A stretch of 64,000 bases of DNA from Candidula unifasciata (Eukaryota; Mollusca; Gastropoda; Stylommatophora; Geomitridae): the NCBI GenBank assembly GCA_905116865.2, contig CAJHNH020004557.1, positions 680,036 to 744,035 of the forward strand. The letters run 5' to 3'. The notes below the pieces were generated by a model. It saw nothing but the letters and a program-made list of their open reading frames with translations, had not been told where the DNA came from and ran no database searches. Made by a program: the position numbers and the translations under genes. This document shows positions 53,901 to 63,379 of this stretch, piece by piece (position 1 is the stretch's first letter; each line of letters starts with the position of its first letter).

Positions 53901-56900
53901 ATCTCATGTAAGTCAGAGGCTTCAACCTGTAACACATGATACACTGGACTGAGAATCTGTTCATGACAAAACCACTAACCAGCCAACTCTACTTTTCAGA
54001 TGCTCACTTTTTCCCCATAGATGCCACCTTCTGATGACAGCGCCATCTATCTACATCTTCATGGGCACAAGTTATACTTCCTTCTCATCACAGTCCCATA
54101 ACACTGTGTGTCGTTAGGAACCTACCACTGTTGACTGATCAGTTCCCTACACCTGTTTATTAAATGGATCACCAGCTGCAGATGACTGTGTGGTAAGTTC
54201 TCTCCACCTCTGTTCATTAGATGGGTCACCACCCACTGTTGACTGTGTGATAAGTTCTCTACATCTCTGTCTATCAACTGGGTCACCACCCACTGTTGAC
54301 TGTGATAAGTTCTCTCCACCTCTGTCCATCAACTGGGTCACCAGCCACTGTTGACTGTGATAAGTTCTCTCCACCTCTGTCCATCAACTGGGTCACCAGC
54401 CACTGTTGACTGTCTGATAAGTTCCCTAAACCCCTGAATGTTAGATACAGTGAGCTTTGTTTGCCTGTTACTGGACAGATGTCACTAGTGCTGCACAATC
54501 AACACCAATAGAGCACCTCTACCGACACAATATTTTTACCAACACTGTGTTACCAATGACAAACATGGACATCATCAACAAAAGGAGAAACTGAAATAAA
54601 AATGAAATATCTAGTACAAATCCTAAATATAACTAGAAGAAACAGGATCAGTAATGATGATAACAGGAAATAAGTTGGGACAGCACCATTATTAAACTAC
54701 TTCAATAGACAAAGAAGAAATGGCTTGGACATGTGTCAAGACTACCACCAGACCGTGTACCAAAGGCAGCCCTGTTGATCACAAACAACAGAAGCAGACC
54801 TAGAGGTCAACCACGCAAACGATGGATGGACGCAATATCTGAGGCCGTAAATATCAGCATCTAGGTAGGAAATACCCAGGCTCTCACCAGATACCTCTTC
54901 AAACCTGGACCCAGAAGGGCACAATTAGATTAGAGAAGAAAGAAGAAGGCTTGCCTGTTTGAGGCTTGTGATTTAGTCAAATTCCATATGCAAGCAATGT
55001 CTTGGTCTGCCTCTTCCCCTTCTACACAGCCTTGAAGTATTGTTCTGGACAGGTTGGTAGATCTTGCTACATGTCCGTACCACTGCATCTTCTGCCTTTT
55101 CAGTTGTTAAAAAAAAGTTCACAGCTGCCAATGTGTCGAGTGATTAGAGTGATTGCAGGGTGAACATTGTGTGGTGTGGTTGCTTATGATATACCCAGGA
55201 TCTTTTCAAAAGAGCGTCCGTGGCTAAGGCGTTGCGAGTCCTACTCGTAATCCAACGTACCGCGGTCGAAACCCACTGCGGGCTGCGTGGATTTTTTTCG
55301 TGGAATGGGACGTTGCAGGTCAACCCAGCCTCAAATGGGTACCAGGATGGCTGTCCTGGGGAATAAAGTCGGCCGGCGTAATGCTGATAATGCTGACCAC
55401 ATTACCCACCAAGTGCTGACCAGTCTGTAAAAATATGGGTGCTTTTCCCATATGCCCGATGTGCATAAAGGCGTGAAAAGGGATCTTTACTTTACTTTTA
55501 CTTACTTTAAAAAAAATCTCATATCCAATGCTTGTATTTTCCTTCTGAGTCCGCATTCTAAGTTCAAGTTGCACAACCGTAGGTAAAGGTTCTGACAGTT
55601 CATGCTTGAAGTAGAGGTTCATTTGTTTAACACCAGAAGTTTCTGGATCTCCATTATACTTGATGTTTTCCTGTTCTGACACTGTCTACATAGCAGCACT
55701 GTCAGTTCTTTTATAATTACTGTCACATTTTTACGACAGCATCATTTACACAGCAACATAAACAGATGACTGACAATCTGTGAAGACACATTTCTGTACT
55801 TACACTGTCAGCTGTTATATAATTAATGTCACATTTTGACAAAAGCATCATTTACACACCAACATAAACAGATGACTGACAATCTGTGACGACACACTTC
55901 TGTACTTACACTGTCAGCTGTTTTATAATTAATGTCACATTTTTACGAAAGCATCATTTACACACCAACATAAGCAGATGACTGACAATCTGTGATGACA
56001 CATTTTGGTTGTTGTAATGTCTACCCCATAAAAACACTGTTAGCTCTTTTATAATCACTGTCACATTTTGACAAGAGCATCATTTACACACCACCACAAA
56101 CAACTGAATCACAAACTGTGCCGACATACTTATGTACTGACACTGTTTACATATCTAAACACACTCAGCTCTTTTATAATTACTGTCACAATTTGATGAC
56201 AGAATCCTTAACACAAACAGACGACTGACAATCTGTGAGGACACACTTCTGTACTTATACTGTAGACATAGCAACACTGACAGCTCTTTTAGAGTTACTG
56301 TCACATTTTGATATTTACACACCAACACAAACAGATAACTGATAATATGAGGTGAGACACTTCTGTACTTACACTGACAAGCCTTGACTGGGGGGCAGTG
56401 CGCTCTATGTGTGTGTTCACGTCCCCTGATTTCAAGTGGATGTCGTAGGTACACTTTGGCTGCAAACAAGAAGAACATGTCTAAAATGTACACAAGAACA
56501 TTCTAGCATGTTCAAATATACTTTTCCCTGTGTGACAAGAAGAACATGTCTAAAATGTACACAAGAACATTCTAGCATGTTCAAATATACTTTTCCCTGT
56601 GTGAGTTCCAGGGCCCCATTGTGAGGCAAACAAGAAGAACATGTCTAAAATGTACACAAGAACATTCTAGCATGTTCAAATATACTTTTCCCTGTGTGAG
56701 TTCCAGGGCCCCATTGTGAGGCAAACAAGAAGAACATGTCTAAAATGTACACAAGAACATTCTAGCATGTTCAAATATACTTTTCCCTGTGTGAGTTCCA
56801 GGGCCCCATTGTGAGGCAAACAAGAAGAACATGTCTAAAATGTACACAAGAACATTCTAGCATGTTCAAATATACTTTTCCCTGTGTGAGTTCCAGGGCC

Positions 56901-59900
56901 CCATTGTGAGGCAAACAAGAAGAACATGTCTAAAATGTACACAAGAACATTCTAGCATGTTCAAATATACTTTTCCCTGTGTGGGTTCCAGGGCCCCATT
57001 GTGAGGCAAACAAGAAGAACATGTCTAAAATGTACACAAGAACATTCTAGCATGTTCAAATATACTTTTCCCTGTGTGGGTTCCAGGGCCCCATTCTGCC
57101 TCAAAGGCAAAGAACCAAGAGTCTGCACTAAATAAGCCAGATCTGTGAAACAGATGTGCACACAATGCTCAGGTTTTGGGGGGGGGGACTAGTCCAGTGG
57201 AGGAGGAACACCCAGAACTTTCCACTGGAGTTTACAGCAGAAGAAGAAGAAAGATAATTTTACGAAACCTAATTGTCTGATATAAAGTTCTGATGAGTTT
57301 ATTACCATCTAAGGCCAGGAGAACAATTATTTGCCATGGCAGTCTCATGTTTTGTTTATGAGCTCTGCCAAATCAGTTCAAAATTTCTGTAATGATCCAA
57401 AGTTCAACTTTCTGTAATGACCCAAAGTTCAACTTTCTGTAATGACCCAAAGTTCAACTTTCTGTAATGATCCAAAGTTCAACTTTCTGTAATGACCCAA
57501 AGTTCAACTTTCTGTAATGACCCAAAGTTCAACTTTCTGTAATGACCCAAAGTTCAACTTTCTGTAATGACCCAAAAGTTCAACTTTCTGTAATGACCCA
57601 AAGTTCAACTTTCTGTATGATCCAAAGTTCAACTTTCTGTACTGACCCAAAGTTCAACTTTCTGTAATGATCCAAAGTTCAACTTTCTGTAATGATCTAA
57701 AGTTCTGGCTTTCTTATGAGGTGGGAACTTGTGAATTTAATTTCCCGTGGTCAAGAAGAGGAAACCCTGAGATAAAAATAGGATGATTGTTGTATGCAAA
57801 ATCAATGTAGGGTATAGAGTTAATGAAGCCAGTGCTTTGTAAAGCACAGGTACAGGCATTCATTCTGTAAAAAAGGTACAAGTAAGGTGGTGAGATGTGA
57901 ACCAGCATCACTGCATGCAGTTATAAACCATAAGTGCTCTGCAACCAGTACAGAAAGCTGATAAGAAACTGTCCGCACGCAAACTTTGTAGCTACAGCGA
58001 TGTTCCTCCATTTACTCCAGAGTGTTAACTCTGGTACCCATTACCCAGAGGCAGGGTGAACCCCGGGAACCGCCTGGTTTCGAACACCGGCTGTGGGCTG
58101 CAGTGAGTCGCAGCTGGATTTGAAAGCGAGCCTCCTATCGACTGCGCTAATGCGACCCCTACGGTACACACATGTCGTAGTTATAACCAATTCATGTATG
58201 TGTGTGTGTGCGGGTGACAAGAAAATAACAGGCAGGAAATGTGAGAAAGAGAGATGACAGGAACAAGGAAACAGTAAGAGGGAGAAAAAAAGAGACAGTG
58301 ATGGGTGGAGGAAAGTAAGACAGGAAGATAACAACAGCAACAAAATTGGTTCAAGGGTTACAAATGGGACACTCAAGCCCATCATACATTTGGCCCTTCG
58401 AAACACTCATCATTCAGACCACAATTGTATGATTCCAATGAATGTCAAATAAGAAAAAAAAACAGACACGTTAAAAAAAAAATGTGAAGAAGAGAAGAGC
58501 AACAGACAAGAGAAAAGTAGATTAAAAAAGAATAGCAATAAGATGAAAACAGAATGAGATAATTTAAAAAAAAAAAAAAAAGTGAGACTGATGCCCACTG
58601 ACCTGTAACCCCCGTATCCTGTAGGAGCCGTCTGCTTCGGTCTTGCTCTCCTCCTGATACTGCTGGCACTCCCCCTGGCCCAGAGCTTCGATGATGAGAT
58701 GGGGCTCAGGCTCTCCATTCAGGGAGGTGACTTTACCAAAACAACTGTCAACATGATCAATCATCAGTGTAGGTCAAAGGTCCCAAATCGGAACAAGTCA
58801 ATCATTTCTCATATTTAGGCTCTATTTTATGTGATCTAGGGTCCAGACCTGAAACCGTGTCAAGGACTGCCTAGTCATCAGTCCAGCAAGTATTATGGAG
58901 ATCCCACAATATTTCAGGTGAAACAAAGTTACGACTACTCAGAGCTCTAGTAATGAGTACACTGACACATGCCAGTGAAATGTGCGCCTCAACATCTGAA
59001 CTCCGAAAGAAGATACAAGCTCTGGAAATGTGATCTTACAGAAAAGTTCTTGGCATAACATACAGAGACCACATCACAAATGACAAGGTTAGCAGCATAA
59101 TTATCCAGCATAGTGGCGACTATGAACCTCTTTCAACTACAGTGACAAGGAATTAAATGCAACGGTGAGACATTTATTAATAATATCAGAGAGCAATTGC
59201 CTTAGAGGTGAGGAACAAAAACTCTGCATTCAAGTAAGCCAGATCTGTAAAACAGATTTGCACAGGACTTTGTGCTAGAGTATAACGCCGGCGAAGAAGA
59301 ACAAAAAGAAAGAAAATAACTCACACAGACACATCTACAACTGTTGTTGTCACTTCAGGAGGATGAACCACCTGGCTAATGAAGGCTTGCCCGTTTGTCA
59401 CGTGTCTGGTCAGGTCTGTGTCAGATGTTGGCCGCAGGCTGCAGTGACTGTAGCAGTAATTAAGGTTTTAACATTATTCACTGCAAATGGGTCACCCAAG
59501 TACTCCATTCCATGGCTAGTCAAATGGGTCACCCAAGTACTCCATTCCATAGCCAGTCAAATGGGTCACCCAAGTACTCCATTCCATGGCCAGTCAAATG
59601 GGTCACCCAAGTACTCCATTCCATGGCCAGTCAAATGGGTCACACAAGTACTCCATTCCATGGCCAGTCAAATGGGTCACCCAAGTACTCCATTCCAAGG
59701 CCAGTCAAATGGGTCACCCAAGTACTCCATTCCATGGCCAGTCAAATGGGTCACCCAAGTACTCCATTCCATGAACAATCAAATGGGTCACCCAAGTACT
59801 CCATTCCATGGCCAGTCAAATGGGTCACCCAAGTACTCCATTCCATGAACAATCAAATGGGTCACACAAGTACTCCATTCCATGGCCAGTCAAATGAGTC

Positions 59901-61528
59901 ACCCAAGTACTCAATTCTATGGCCAGTCAAATGGGTCACACAAGTACTCCATTCCATGGCCAGTCAAATGGGTCACCCAAGTACTCCATTCCATGGCCAG
60001 TCAAATGGGTCACCCAAGTACTCCATTCCATGGCCAGTCAAATGGGTCACACAAGTACTCCATTCCATGGCCAGTCAAATGGGTCACCCAAGTACTCCAT
60101 TCCATGGCCAGTCAAATGGGTCACACAAGTACTCCATTCCATGGCCAGTCAAATGGGTCACCCAAGTACTCCATTCCATGGCCAGTCAAATGGGTCACCC
60201 AAGTACTCCATTCCATGAACAATCAAATGGGTCACCCAAGTACTCCATTCCATGGCCAGTCAAATGGGTCACCCAAGTACTCCATTCCATAAACAATCAA
60301 ATGGGTCACACAAGTACTCCATTCCATGGCCAGTCAAATGAGTCACCCAAGTACTCCATTCCATGGCCAGTCAAATGGGTCACCCAAGTACTTCATTCCA
60401 TAGCCAGTCAAATGGGTCACCCAAGTACTCCATTCCATGGCCAGTCAAATGGGTCACCCAAGTACTCCATTCCATGGCCAGTCAAATGGGTCACCCAAGT
60501 ACTCCATTCCATGGCCAGTCAAATGGGTCACACAAGTACTCCATTCCATGGCCAGTCAAATGGGTCACCCAAGTACTCCATTCCATGGCCAGTCAAATGG
60601 GTCACCAAAGTACTCCATTCCATGGCCAGTCAAATGGGTCACCCAAGTACTCCATTCTATGGCCAGTCAAATGGGTCACCCAAGTACTCCATTCCATGGC
60701 CAGTCAAATGGGTCACCCAAGTACTCCATTCCATGGCCAGTCAAATGGGTCACCCAAGTACTCCATTCCATGGCCAGTCAAATGGGTCACCTAAGTACTC
60801 CATTCCATGGCCAGTCAAATGGGTCACCCATGTACTCCATTCCATGGCCAGTCAAATGGGTCACACAAGTACTCCATTCCATGGCCAGTCAAATGGGTCA
60901 CACAAGTACTCCATTCCATGGCCAGTCAAATTTGTCACCCAAGTACTCCATTCCATGGCCAGTCAAATGGGTCACCCAAGTACTCCATTCATTGGCCAGT
61001 CAAATGGGTCACCCAAGTACTCCATTCCATGGCCAGTCAAATTTATAGACAATGTCCATATGGAAATTAGTGTGCAAACAGCAAAATCCTGAAACTGGCA
61101 CAAGCAGTAAATGCATAAGGCAGTCGCTGGAGGTGCCAACACAACTGGCAATAAGTCTAAAACTTAGAATGCCTGTAGCAATTTTATCAATTTTTATCAT
61201 TATTTTTGTAATTAATTTATCAACTGTAAGTATTGTCCATTATGTCTTTTTCTGCTTTTGTGATGACTTCCCATGTTCACAGCTCTCTGATGTATTATTT
61301 ATATCTTGTATTTTGAATGTGAATCCACATCAATCTAGGATTGTGTGGCTATGAATGATATTGTATAAAGAAGCTGCTGAGCAGACACAGTGCAACATAC
61401 CTGAAAGCAACTCTGGCCCCTTTGATGGTTATCTTCTCCGTGCTCCCTTCCTGGACGTTGATCATCTGTGATGCAGGTTCGAACCTGTACTCCTTCATCA
61501 TTGGTCGCAGAAAGTACTGCCCTGGACT
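47753..61528 (-). CDS. NOMO: NOMO (nodal modulator) C-terminal portion, eight coding exons, 5' incomplete
   Basis: NOMO is a large type I ER membrane glycoprotein of repeated Ig-like/CNA-B-like beta domains. With nicalin and TMEM147 it forms the BOS complex at the multipass translocon. Minus-strand exons are 61401-61528, 58603-58744, 56373-56459, 53816-53926, 53189-53290, 52663-52782, 49683-49775 and 47753-47953. They join in frame without a break to give about 327 residues. Recognised landmarks in order are SPGQYFLRPMMKEYRFEP, CFGKVTSLNGEPEP, GSYRIRGLQPKCTYDIHL, HEINIIAFRRMSQMDISGNV, PIQTISLSKSTFFYLPSL, SRSEYDYKLSSVEFPA, a membrane helix (FLFLPFVAIVIALAY), and a Ser-rich cytosolic tail ending in basic residues. 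These follow the vertebrate NOMO C-terminus in order and spacing. The family is about 1200 aa, so roughly three quarters lies upstream, outside the window or unrecognised to its right. Confidence 0.93.
48060..48640 (-). mobile_element. LINE RT C-terminal fragment
   Basis: The minus strand encodes MKSIILTHKLKYFGQIQHHC, then GQGLTSMKMGKDMSDSLDMK and VHDVGELARD, the K-Y-FGH- tail of RTE-type LINEs. Upstream bases read VKILRASNFSVATYG-like residues. It sits in the last NOMO intron, same strand as the gene. Confidence 0.78.
48640..49680. other. NOMO last intron, no element recognised
   Basis: No domain-bearing frame and no obvious tandem repeat. Confidence 0.5.
49683..49775 (-). CDS. NOMO: NOMO exon encoding the membrane helix
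   Basis: Acceptor TTTCCCTCCAG, donor GTAAGTCA; 31 codons. It begins PRAVDQDLNQGS and continues into a hydrophobic run (FLFLPFVAIVIALAY) that is the single C-terminal transmembrane segment. Confidence 0.92.
50515..50745 (+). repeat. AT-rich minisatellite
   Basis: GGTATTTCATGGTATTCTAT, then GTATTTCAAGGTATTTCTAT alternate about six times. It yields Tyr/Phe/Ser-rich open frames in three registers. Confidence 0.92.
50748..50860 (-). mobile_element. Short LINE fragment
   Basis: The minus strand reads RSHIFSMATYGFLL, then LKKNSSSFLTEMPRKIL. It resembles the ATYGCESW-LKE region next to the LINE at 48.5 kb; short and degenerate. Confidence 0.45.
50990..51245 (-). repeat. Dispersed repeat, family F
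   Basis: Minus-oriented: ACTGGCTGTGAGCTCCAGCA, GGCAGACACACTCTGACTTC, CCTATGAGATGCTTGTTGGG, ending AACCCACATGGGG. Confidence 0.75.
51750..51985 (+). repeat. SINE-like copy, family D
   Basis: GCTCTGTGGCCAACTCGATG, CCAGGTTCGATCCCAGCTGT B-box, AAGCAATGGCAAACTACTGG, GGTTGGTTCTGCAATGTCCT, AAAGGATACGCAACTAACT. Confidence 0.82.
52663..52782 (-). CDS. NOMO: NOMO exon
   Basis: Acceptor ACCCACAG, donor GTAAAGTA; 40 codons with NYLLSLESSLSRSEYDYKLS, then SVEFPANRSHRHFTFEFNPK. This is the end of the lumenal region. Confidence 0.92.
52870..53090 (+). repeat. ~18-bp minisatellite in NOMO intron
   Basis: AATCACCTCAAACAGCAT-type units, about eleven, with substitutions. Confidence 0.88.
53189..53290 (-). 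CDS. NOMO: NOMO exon
   Basis: Acceptor ATTTGAATAG, donor GTAAGTGA; 34 codons with VRLVSEAQPDTPIQTISLSK, then STFFYLPSLVIDNK. It matches the PIQT.SL..S.FF.FP.L pattern of vertebrate NOMO. Confidence 0.93.
53355..53530 (+). repeat. ~38-bp minisatellite in NOMO intron
   Basis: Units of ACATGCCTTCATGTACACAT and CTCTGAGCACAACCTGTT, about five. Confidence 0.9.
53816..53926 (-). CDS. NOMO: NOMO exon
   Basis: Acceptor ATGTGTTACAG, donor GTATGA; 37 codons with VEASDLHEINIIAFRRMSQM, then DISGNVKTDIKFLPTLK. This is the well conserved NOMO segment entering the last Ig-like domain. Confidence 0.93.
54120..54430 (+). repeat. ~60-bp minisatellite in NOMO intron
   Basis: About five units of CCACTGTTGACTGTGTGATA, AGTTCTCTCCACCTCTGTCC and ATCAACTGGGTCACCA. 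Confidence 0.9.
54710..54955 (+). mobile_element. LINE C-terminal tail fragment, antisense to NOMO
   Basis: Encodes KKWLGHVSRLPPDRVPKAAL, then SRPRGQPRKRWMDAISEAVN, and ends with a GAGAAGAAAGAAGAAG run. It is the same subfamily as the minus fragment at 32.2 kb. Confidence 0.78.
55212..55500 (+). repeat. SINE-like copy, family B (plus orientation)
   Basis: Head GAGCGTCCGTGGCTAAGGCG (A-box-like), GCGGTCGAAACCCACTGCGG (B-box-like), body TGGGTACCAGGATGGCTGTC, then CTGTAAAAATATGGGTGC. It ends with a TTTACTTTACTTT run, which is probably the 3' tail. Confidence 0.82.
55690..56360 (+). repeat. ~110-bp tandem repeat in NOMO intron (about 6 units)
   Basis: TCAGCTCTTTTATAATTACT, GTCACATTTTGACGAAAGCA, TCATTTACACACCAACATAA and ACAGATGACTGACAATCTGT recur. 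It runs up to 12 bases from the donor of the 56373-56459 exon. Confidence 0.9.
56373..56459 (-). CDS. NOMO: NOMO exon
   Basis: Acceptor CTTCTTGTTTGCAG, donor GTAAGTAC; 29 codons encoding PKCTYDIHLKSGDVNTHIER, then APQSRLVS. The acceptor tract is shared with a 95-bp repeat array that starts immediately upstream in transcript sense. Confidence 0.9.
56460..57085 (+). repeat. 95-bp tandem repeat abutting a NOMO splice acceptor (about 7 units)
   Basis: Unit: AAGAAGAACATGTCTAAAAT, GTACACAAGAACATTCTAGC, ATGTTCAAATATACTTTTCC, CTGTGTGAGTTCCAGGGCCC and CATTGTGAGGCAAAC. The first unit next to the exon is 71 bp and lacks the CAGGGCCCC part. The second half of each unit is the start of family F. Each unit contains the inverted pair GAACATG...CATGTTC. 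Confidence 0.93.
57070..57245 (+). repeat. Dispersed repeat, family F, 3' part
   Basis: GGGTTCCAGGGCCCCATTCT, GCCTCAAAGGCAAAGAACCA, AATAAGCCAGATCTGTGAAA, GAACTTTCCACTGGAGTTTA. It is continuous with the 95-bp array, whose units start with the same family F 5' segment. Confidence 0.72.
57380..57708 (+). repeat. 25-bp minisatellite in NOMO intron (about 13 units)
   Basis: TGTAATGACCCAAAGTTCAA followed by CTTTC; variants GATCC, one extra A, one missing A. Confidence 0.95.
57893..58160 (-). repeat. SINE-like copy, family A
   Basis: Starts AGATGTGAACCAGCATCACT, then GTAGCTACAGCGATGTTCCT and TGGTTTCGAACACCGGCTGT (B-box region), ending TATCGACTGCGCTAATGCGA (reverse of the A-box head). Confidence 0.8.
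58603..58744 (-). CDS. NOMO: NOMO exon
   Basis: Acceptor ATGTTGACAG, donor GTCAGTGG. It encodes CFGKVTSLNGEPEP, a GECQQYQEE segment and GSYRIRGLQ, one beta-sandwich repeat of NOMO. It is separated from the preceding exon by a 2.7-kb intron mostly made of a 37-bp minisatellite. Confidence 0.93.
58890..59120 (+). mobile_element. LINE RT C-terminal fragment, antisense to NOMO
   Basis: Encodes LLRALVMSTLTHASEMCAST, then SELRKKIQALEM, a stop, and RKVLGITYRDHITNDKV. This is the usual RT thumb-region order (W-L-x-ELRRRIQALEM-C-R-LLGI-Y-DHITNE). Confidence 0.8.
59486..61042 (+). repeat. 37-bp minisatellite (about 42 units) filling a NOMO intron
   Basis: Unit: ATGGGTCACCCAAGTACTCC, then ATTCCATGGCCAGTCAA, with CACACAAG and AACAATC variants. 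37 leaves remainder 1 on division by 3 and the unit lacks stops in every plus frame, so open frames up to 526 codons arise. They have a Met-Ala-Ser-Gln-Met-Gly-His-Pro-type repeat. They lie on the strand opposite NOMO, inside the intron between 58744 and 61401, with no sign of being a gene. Confidence 0.96.
61401..61528 (-). CDS. NOMO: NOMO exon (first seen in window)
   Basis: Acceptor CCCTATACAG, donor GTATGTTG. It encodes SPGQYFLRPMMKEYRFEP, then a QEGSTEKITIKGARVAF stretch, ending in a split serine codon (AG/T). I found no further upstream exon between 61529 and 64000. Confidence 0.92.
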
Positions 61529-61589
61529 CTGTATAGGGAAATAAAATCAAGTAATGACAGCCTCTGCAGTTGTTTGTGAAGGTGACTAA

Positions 61590-61800
61590 CCTGTCACCTT
61601 CAATAGTTTGGCCCAAATCTTCTTCTTCGTGTTCGGTTTCATATGCTCCAATCAGACCATCAAGTGGGTTGCCTCTATATTTTGCTCTTGAGGCCAGGTG
61701 TCTTTTCAAAGTTGTAGGTAGATTGGGCAGGTCTGCAGAATGTGCTCAGGCGTTTGTGGTCCTGTTTGACAGTCACACTGTGGGGACTGTACAATCTATA
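61590..61800 (-). mobile_element. LINE C-terminal tail fragment
   Basis: The minus strand reads PEHILQTCPI-like codons, then bases equal to the 25.43-25.65 kb fragment, ending CATATGAAACCGAACACGAA with GAAGAAG. Immediately right of the first NOMO exon seen here, same strand. Confidence 0.62.
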
Positions 61801-61964
61801 TTTTTTGCTGGCCCAAATTACAACCTTCTTCTTATGTCCATACCACAACCTCAAGCCTTAAAAGACAACCTTTTCACTGCCTTCAGGCATACTGAGCACA
61901 TAGGACAGCTCAGTGGTTTATGTATTCAACATCACGCTGACCTTACTTACTTTCCCGGACTTTC

Positions 61965-62370
61965 TTCTTCTTCTTCTGCCTTTCTATCCCCCAATGGAGC
62001 ATAGGCCCTCAACCAACTCACGCCAAGTCGTTCTATCCTTCGCCATTGCATGGAGCTCTCCCTTTTTAACCTCATTCTCCAGCTCTCTTCCTAGCTGAGA
62101 GGAGGTACGTCAACGATCCGGACTCCTTACGGCTTTCTCCACACCGTGCCATACTTCTTCTATTTGAAGAGCCTCCCCTCATCTTGGTTGGCTGGATTTT
62201 ATTTGCTTCTCTTTTTGACTTATCCATGGTTGGTTGGTTTTTGTGGCTATAGTTTTTACAGGATGAGGTAGCCAACCTCAAGCCCAACCCTACCCGTAGT
62301 CGCCTCTTACGACATGCCTGGTAGGGTGCAGTGTCACTATTCTTTGCTTCCCGTGAGGGCCCCGGTGACA
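61965..62370 (-). mobile_element. Probable LINE 3' fragment with (GAA)n tail
   Basis: On plus, CTTCTTCTTCTTCTGCCTTT is followed by CCCCAATGGAGCATAGGCCC and further sequence resembling other element ends, reading minus. No protein motif is certain. Confidence 0.4.
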
Positions 62371-62379
62371 CACGGGCGT

Positions 62380-62528
62380 TCCCGGACTTTACTGGTACCC
62401 ATTTAAGGCTGCGTCGACTTGGGAGACTAGGTCATTTCTTTAAAAATAAAAAGGTCAGGCTCCGCCAAGATCTGAACCCACAACCTTTGGTTGGGTAGGT
62501 AAGTATCTCACCATTACACCATGCCAGC
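62380..62528 (-). repeat. SINE-like copy, family C
   Basis: CTGGTACCCATTTAAGGCTG, then CTGAACCCACAACCTTTGGT (reverse B-box region) and CTCACCATTACACCATGCCA (reverse head). Confidence 0.7.
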
Positions 62529-62874
62529 TCCCTCTACTGTCCACACAGCCCCCCCCCCTAGACCATTAGTCATTGATAAGCTGCTCTATACTATGCCTAC
62601 CTTCCATTCCTTTCAATTCTTAAAAAAAAATCAAAAACTTAGGCCACATTCAACATGTTGTTGGCAGTTATATTTGTGGTCTGGTTTGTTTGCACCACCT
62701 GCGTGGCTAAGACTGTGATAGCTGCACCATTTCTCTGGCTTTATGTTAGGTTCTTTATTAATATCCTACCCCAGATGACATCACAGGACAGTCCAACGTT
62801 TTAGAGTGTGGTAAGACGATAAAAACATCTAAAATTGGCCCTAACCCTAACGCACCTAAATCGCACGAGAAAGT

Positions 62875-62935
62875 GCAGCCTAGGTCCCATGGCTGCATGC
62901 AGCCTAGGTCCCACGACTGCATGCAGCCTATCTAC
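62875..62935 (+). repeat. 24-bp minisatellite (2-3 units)
   Basis: GCAGCCTAGGTCCCATGGCT, then GCAT, repeated with CACGACTG and a decayed third unit. Confidence 0.85.
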
Positions 62936-63379
62936 CACCCCCTAAAATATAAGACTGTCCCGTGACCTGTGGATTTCCCCCTTTTGGGGTAGGATATTAA
63001 TAAAGCACCTTATGTTCCTTTCCTAGTAGCTAGTTTGCTCCTTCCTGTCTGTGTCCCGATGTGTTCCTCTTACCTTATCTTCCTGATGTTTTTGCCTCAT
63101 GGGGTTATTTTCTGTCCGGTTTATTCTTCTTATTATTATGCCCTTGTGTCCTTCAATGCGTTCTCGAATCTGTTCCTTTCTAGTCTGGCCATGCATTACT
63201 CTGCCTAACCCAAACATCTGTCTCCATGTGCTTGTTGTTTTTAGTCTCATTCTATTCCTTCTGTGCAGGCAAAACCCTAAACTGGAACAAGACTACAATC
63301 CACATGTGGACAAACAACCAGAACTTTCTGCTGGAGTTTACAGCCAGTGAAAACTAAGAACAAGTTTTGACATCTGGTG

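Noticed and set aside
59512..61092. 526-codon open frame as a novel repeat protein
   Set aside because: The 37-bp unit is stop-free in all plus frames, so the ORF is a direct consequence of the array; it lies inside a NOMO intron on the opposite strand with no splice or start context.
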